In this document: positions 17,900-21,941 of the stretch, piece after piece
How positions within the stretch are numbered: position 1 is the stretch's first letter
Layout of the letters: each line of letters starts with the position of its first letter
Notes under the pieces: model-generated
What the model saw: only the letters and a program-made list of their open reading frames with translations
Told to the model about the DNA's origin: nothing
Databases searched by the model: none
Translations under genes and position numbers: made by a program
Source: Hofstenia miamia
Lineage: Eukaryota; Xenacoelomorpha; Acoela
Direction of reading: 5' to 3'
DNA length: 21,941 nucleotides
NCBI GenBank assembly: GCA_004352715.1
Contig: SCFE01000001.1
Location: forward strand, 6,836,095-6,858,035

Positions 17900-19060
17900 G
17901 GTTGATATGAAGAGATTAGAACGTCTACAAAGACGATTGATTTTCATTTTTAAGTAAAACTGTATATTTGAGTTTATTTGTACTTGATTGTAGTTATAAA
18001 ATAACAGCAAAATATATTTATTTTATTAATCTGCTCATCTATTCATGAAGGCATCTCATGCGCTTCTTGATATAATTTCCTATCAATATCAAGCAGAATA
18101 GGTTAGTAGCAGTGAATTTCAGGCATTATTCAAACAAGACCTAGGCCTAAAAAATCGACACTAAGAGTAAAATGTGCATTCCAAAACCCCTACGCGTGTT
18201 TGAAAACATAAAACCAGATGCATCAGCGAAAAGACAAGCCTATCCTAATGTATAGGTAGTCACCCAGAGCTACATTCATGGGATGGCTTCCAGTTCTTAT
18301 GTAGCAAAATATTTTTGCATTTGGAAAAAGTACATCATAATGATGGCAATTTTCTAATATGATTCATTTTTCAATTATTAGCGACATTTCATTAAGCAGC
18401 TGTTAACCTATGTCTATTTGAAATTCTTTTTTTAAGAATAGCATCAAGTGCTACCGAACTGTTTTTGCAAATTGTTTGTGAAATATTTCTTCACAACAAA
18501 TTTTAATCTTTATTCCAAATAATTGCTTTGAGAAAATAAAGAGTAAGTAAGAAATATATTGCCAATAATGGCAATTACGCCGATGAAATCTTCTTTTAAA
18601 TTCATTTAATATAAGCATAAAAGATTAAAATCATCAATACACAAATATTTTAAGGGGAACTTCGAGAAGTTTTGCACAATTGCATCAGCTATTTATCTTA
18701 GGAAAACCCATTCGTATGGCATCTGATAAAAATTTTAGTAATTCCTTTAGGTGAAAAGCATAAACAATCTTTAATTTTCTGTCAATTTCCTTTGACTAAC
18801 AAGGTTTGAAGAATCTGATGAATGAATTATGTTAAGAACTTAAATAGCATTCTATAGCTATTCCACAATAAGCAATATGAACTTTATCTAAAAGACAATT
18901 CCTTTTCCAGAATTTGGTTACATTAAATGCTTAAGATGTAGCAGTCACTGATTTGGATTTAATTTACTGTTGTAAATAAAGTACATGTGCTTATACTTTT
19001 GCTTATATAGGGGACAAAAAAGATAGGTTGCTTTCAACTTCTTTACCACATCAAACATGA
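17900..19060. other. non-coding, nothing recognised
   Basis: About 1.2 kb of AT-rich sequence without a supported gene, RNA or repeat. Confidence 0.5.
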
Positions 19061-20272
19061 AACCGGTAAACGGTTACTGTCAAACCTTAACGGTAACGGC
19101 AAACAGTCCATACCATTTGAAAATTTGAATGTTAAAGAACGATAGCATTTTTTTAAAAAATAAACTAATAATACGGAAGTACATGTATTTTCATGACAAC
19201 TTAAGTCTCAGTGACTATTTTCAAAAGAATGTCAATTATAAAATTACTAATAAGTATAAGTCATTTAGTAGATCTGTTCTAGAATTTATGATTGTTGTTA
19301 TTGTGAAAATACTATTACAATCCCATGTTAACTAGTGTGTGAATAACTTGAAATGCCAAATTTGAATAGAATTTGTAAGAATAATAGGCACTTGCAAAGA
19401 CTTAACAGCAGCGTTTTAAGCAGCGTTAATGTTAAGCAAAGCATTTTTTTTCGAGCATCGCAAAATGGAAATGAATTTGAATTTTATTATAAAAATCTTT
19501 AAAATTTAATAGTAACATTGCATTTAATTAAGAGAACAATAAAATTTTAACAATATTATCATGTTATCTTATCAGTTGCTCATTAGAAAATCGTAATCTT
19601 AAGGCATTGCATTATTATCTTAGAACTCGCGTCTGCAGGCCGTGGCTAGGGGAGGGCCAGGGGGCATGGCCCTTCCTTTTGGCCCACTGTCCCCCCTTTA
19701 TTTTGGCATCCTGGATACAAACCTATATAGTATTAATTCTAATATTCTGTAACTAAGTTAGAGTGAATATCTTTTAGTTGAAATATACATAATACTAATG
19801 CAATTCTATTAAAAAATTTAATGAAAAGGGGTGAAACTATCTCATATGAGTAAAACTATGATTAATTTATTGAACTTTGCGGGGCCATGGCCCTCTTAAA
19901 CTTCAAATTCAAGCCACGGGCCTGTGAGTCTGTAAAGCACATTTAAAGAAATTAACGGGCTTGCCAGACTTTAACGATGCGTTTTAATGCGTAATGTACT
20001 TTTAAAGTAACTAACGCACTCACTTGCATGGGATTAATTGAACGCTTTGAGGATAATACATATGTGAATTATCCTAACCAACTCCCAACACGTTACACAA
20101 TTATATTACCTATTGTGTACATTATAAAAATAGCAACATTACATTGTGTATATAAGGCCTTGTACCTGGCTCTCGAAAGAGGTTATTAAGGAGCCGAAAA
20201 CTAAAGGGTAAGAACGGTTTTTCAACGGCTACCGTTCTGTAAGTACAACGGTTGATAGTCCGGTAACGGTTC
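19061..20272. mobile_element. possible DNA transposon with ACGGT-rich inverted termini, interrupted by a MITE
   Basis: The left block (19061-19106) contains AACCGGTAAACGGTTACTGT and TTAACGGTAACGGC. The right block (20211-20272) contains AACGGTTTTTCAACGGC and GTCCGGTAACGGTTCC. Read inverted, the right block (GGAACCGTTACCGGACTATC) aligns with the left (AACCGGTAAACGGTTACTGT), so the blocks are inverted relative to each other. The interior has no recognisable transposase; one 68-codon frame (19129-19335) is unassigned. The MITE at 19636-19924 lies inside. The element edges are uncertain. Confidence 0.4.
19636..19924. mobile_element. 289-bp hAT-like MITE with degenerate 8-bp target duplication
   Basis: The left tip CAGGCCGTGGCTAGGGGAGG and, read inverted, the right tip CAGGCCCGTGGCTTGAATTT share CAGGCC(C)GTGGCT, followed on both sides by a GAGGGCC...CATGGCCC block. 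The flanks CGCGTCTG (19628-19635) and TGAGTCTG (19925-19932) match at 6 of 8. It is GC-rich at the ends, AT-rich inside and non-coding. It was inserted within the older ACGGT-flanked element. Confidence 0.7.
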
Positions 20273-20323
20273 CTGTAATGTAAACTGTTTCCATGTCTAT
20301 ATCACACTAAGATGGATATATAT

Positions 20324-21909
20324 TAGGGTGGTTTATAAAAATTAACATCTAAAGTTCTTTGCTCCCTGGCATGATTCTGTTTCCATTTTGGTAAAAAACA
20401 ATGTATGCAAAATTTGAAGACAGTCAAATAATATTTAGGGGGTGGCTCAACAGTCTCCAAGTTTTGAGATTTTCCTACAGCGCGCATCATTAGTCGAAAT
20501 ATTTTTGATGAGTATTGATGCTACGGATAATCTTTATACATGAAAATGTTCGCAGTGAATAGTTCCATGAGAAAGTATTGTTCTTTTTCTCGATGTATTA
20601 AATGTGGTACCATCACATCGGAACGTCGAGCTGGAGCATGCAGCCTTCTGGAACAGAAAATTTGACACACAGTCCTTAATTTAGCATGCCGCCATCACAT
20701 TTATGAAATAAGTCTTGCAGCAATATTCTCTACATGCTCCGGAGCTTCCTCGGATCCCGATGTCCAACTTTTCATCGGTTTCAAAAGAATTGGGGCTCCT
20801 TTGACAAGTCCAACTATCAAACTGGAAAGGACTTGAAGGTGTGAAACCTGACAGGGAGCGCATCCTTAAGTTTGCAGAATACAAGTTAGCACAGGGTAAT
20901 CACAGAGATGATTACAAGAAATTCCTGGGGTTAGCTATTGTTTGCCTTGGAGGGAGTCTTCCCTGGTGCTTTCCATCCTGCCAGATGGATGGCAAAAGTG
21001 CTGTATTGTCTTAAGATTTGAATGTTTCTTGGACAACTTAAACACCTTACTAAAAGAGAGGAATTTTGCGTTTGTGATGTGAGTATTTTCTCCATCCTCA
21101 TCTATGTGGAAGCATGGTTTTCTGCCTCTGATGCTGCAGCTGCACCTCGAAGAAGCTACACTCTTACCATAATAACCGTTTCGGAAGAGCAACTAGAGAC
21201 AAATTGCAGCATCATCTGTGGTATGTATCAGAGGAGCTTGTGGCATTGTTTGATGAAGCTGTTTCAGCACTGACAAAGCGGGCTATAGTGTCAGCTATGA
21301 TCCCTGAAGAATCAGGTAAAAGCGATGAGTATGCTGATAAAGATCCCCAAAGCTTGTCACATTGGAAGGTTCCATGATTCCACCACTCGAGTCTTTTGCA
21401 ACTCGCAAGTCAGTACGTTTGCTGAAATACCTAGAAATCAACAGTGACTTCCTTAATGAAGACCCAAACGCCTGGAAAGATAACACTTCATTCAAAAAAG
21501 GTCTGAAAAAGTAACAAATTCTCCAGTAATCAACGAAGTGGCTGAGAAAGGGGTCAAACTCATTGAGGATTTCAATGCCCGACATACAACAAAAGAAGAC
21601 CAACTACAGTTCCTTATGGGCATTGTATCACAACACCGAAAGATGTTTCCCACATCTTGAAAGTCCCTACTAGCATCTGGACCACATTGAGTGTTTGGCA
21701 AGCATGATTCCCCCATCTACGACCCAGTTGTCTGACGAACACTGGGGGAATCCAGGAACTTGCTAGATAGGGACCTTGAGCCATCTCTAAATATTATTTG
21801 ATTGGCTTCAAATTTTGCACACATTGTTTTCTATCTAAATGGAAACAGAATCAGACCGGGAGCAAAGAAATTCATACTTTAAATTTCACCGCTATGATCA
21901 TGGACTACC

Positions 21910-21912
<3 letters not shown>
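20324..21912 (+). mobile_element. DNA transposon with about 130-bp TIRs around a CRHH-family gene
   Basis: The left end (20324-20450, from TAGGGTGG) and the inverted right end (21776-21912, TAGGGTAG) share long similarity: TTTGCTCCC, TGATTCTGTTTCCATTT, AAAACAATGT, TGCAAAATTTGAAG, TCAAATAATATTTAG and TGGCTCAA occur in the same order in both. Differences are scattered and there is a small indel near the tip. It sits between TA-rich flanks; the target duplication (TA or longer) cannot be read because of the microsatellite. The gene between the ends is broken by frameshifts. Confidence 0.85.
20590..21660 (+). pseudogene. transposon-borne CRHH/HLWYxSEE-family gene, frameshifted
   Basis: Plus-strand segments in order: GACSLLEQK, stop, LACRHHIYEISLAAIFSTCS and VQLFIGFKRI (about 20620-20795); DRERILKFAEYKLAQGNHRD and YKKFLGLAIVCLGGSLP (20853-20965); an ARWMAK-like region damaged to QMDGKSAVLS; LTKREEFCVCDVSIF and YVEAWFSASDAAAAPRRSY (21043-21160); HHLWYVSEELVALFDEAVSA and LTKRAIVSAMIPEES (21210-21314); IPPLESFATRKSVRLLKYL (from 21377); then VAEKGVKLIEDFNAR and EDQLQFLMGIVSQHRKMFP to TGA at 21658. 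At least four frame changes separate them. This order recalls a large family of uncharacterised proteins in hydra and arthropod genomes (recollection, not a search). I know of no demonstrated function; lying inside TIRs suggests a transposase or a transposon-borne partner. Minus-strand frames here are shadows. Confidence 0.75.

Positions 21913-21941
<29 letters not shown>
21911..21941. repeat. (TA)n microsatellite at right window edge
   Basis: Alternating TA to the last base, starting at the tip of the transposon. The window is cut inside the repeat. Confidence 0.95.

Noticed and set aside
20681-21716. Minus-strand frames within the right-hand transposon
   Set aside because: The plus strand carries the conserved family segments; these are antisense shadows.

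Overview
This looks like strongly AT-rich animal (invertebrate) nuclear DNA. A multi-exon gene for a secreted TGF-beta-superfamily ligand lies among remnants of non-LTR retrotransposons, DNA transposons, MITE-like elements and (TA)n microsatellites. Exons with GT/AG borders, long introns, tRNA-derived SINE-like sequence, LINE reverse-transcriptase fragments and assembly gaps (N runs) exclude a bacterial source. The phylum cannot be fixed from the sequence. The mix of an R2/R4-like element with a CRHH-type transposon family is compatible with a cnidarian, arthropod or other invertebrate, and this is only a guess.

Layout. 1-1072: non-coding, with two TA microsatellites and a small palindrome flanked by direct repeats. 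1202-7589 (+): a TGF-beta-like precursor. A signal-peptide exon (1202-1523), two further propeptide exons (1771-1935, 4980-5167) and a terminal exon (7242-7589) carry the furin site and the nine-cysteine mature domain. The exon phases agree at every junction. The middle of the propeptide is not fully accounted for: one weak extra exon is proposed at 6747-6833. A perfect Tn5/Nextera mosaic end at 6484-6502, inside that intron, marks a probable library or assembly artefact.

7722-9848: a DNA transposon-like element with perfect 24-bp terminal inverted repeats and arrays of an 11-bp unit near its ends. A 685-bp gap occupies part of its middle. 9849-10745: nothing recognised. 10746-13835: a nest of retroelement debris, made of a (TAA)n tract, a tRNA-like SINE head, a plus-strand R2/R4-like LINE, a gap, and a minus-strand CR1/jockey-like LINE containing a 436-bp duplication around a single N that looks like an unmerged contig overlap. 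14551-14706: a short hAT-like MITE with near-perfect 8-bp target duplication. 15445-15850: a third LINE fragment (minus). 16845-17102 and 17571-17899: possible small inverted-repeat elements.

19061-20272: a pair of ACGGT-rich inverted termini, probably one element, interrupted by a second hAT-like MITE at 19636-19924. 20324-21912: a DNA transposon with roughly 130-bp inverted repeats around a frameshifted gene of a CRHH-motif family, inserted in a TA microsatellite that runs to the end of the window.

The only gene likely to be functional is the TGF-beta-like ligand. Everything after 7722 is mobile-element material or unassigned non-coding DNA. The transposon just downstream of the ligand gene supplies the nearest AATAAA signals after its stop codon.
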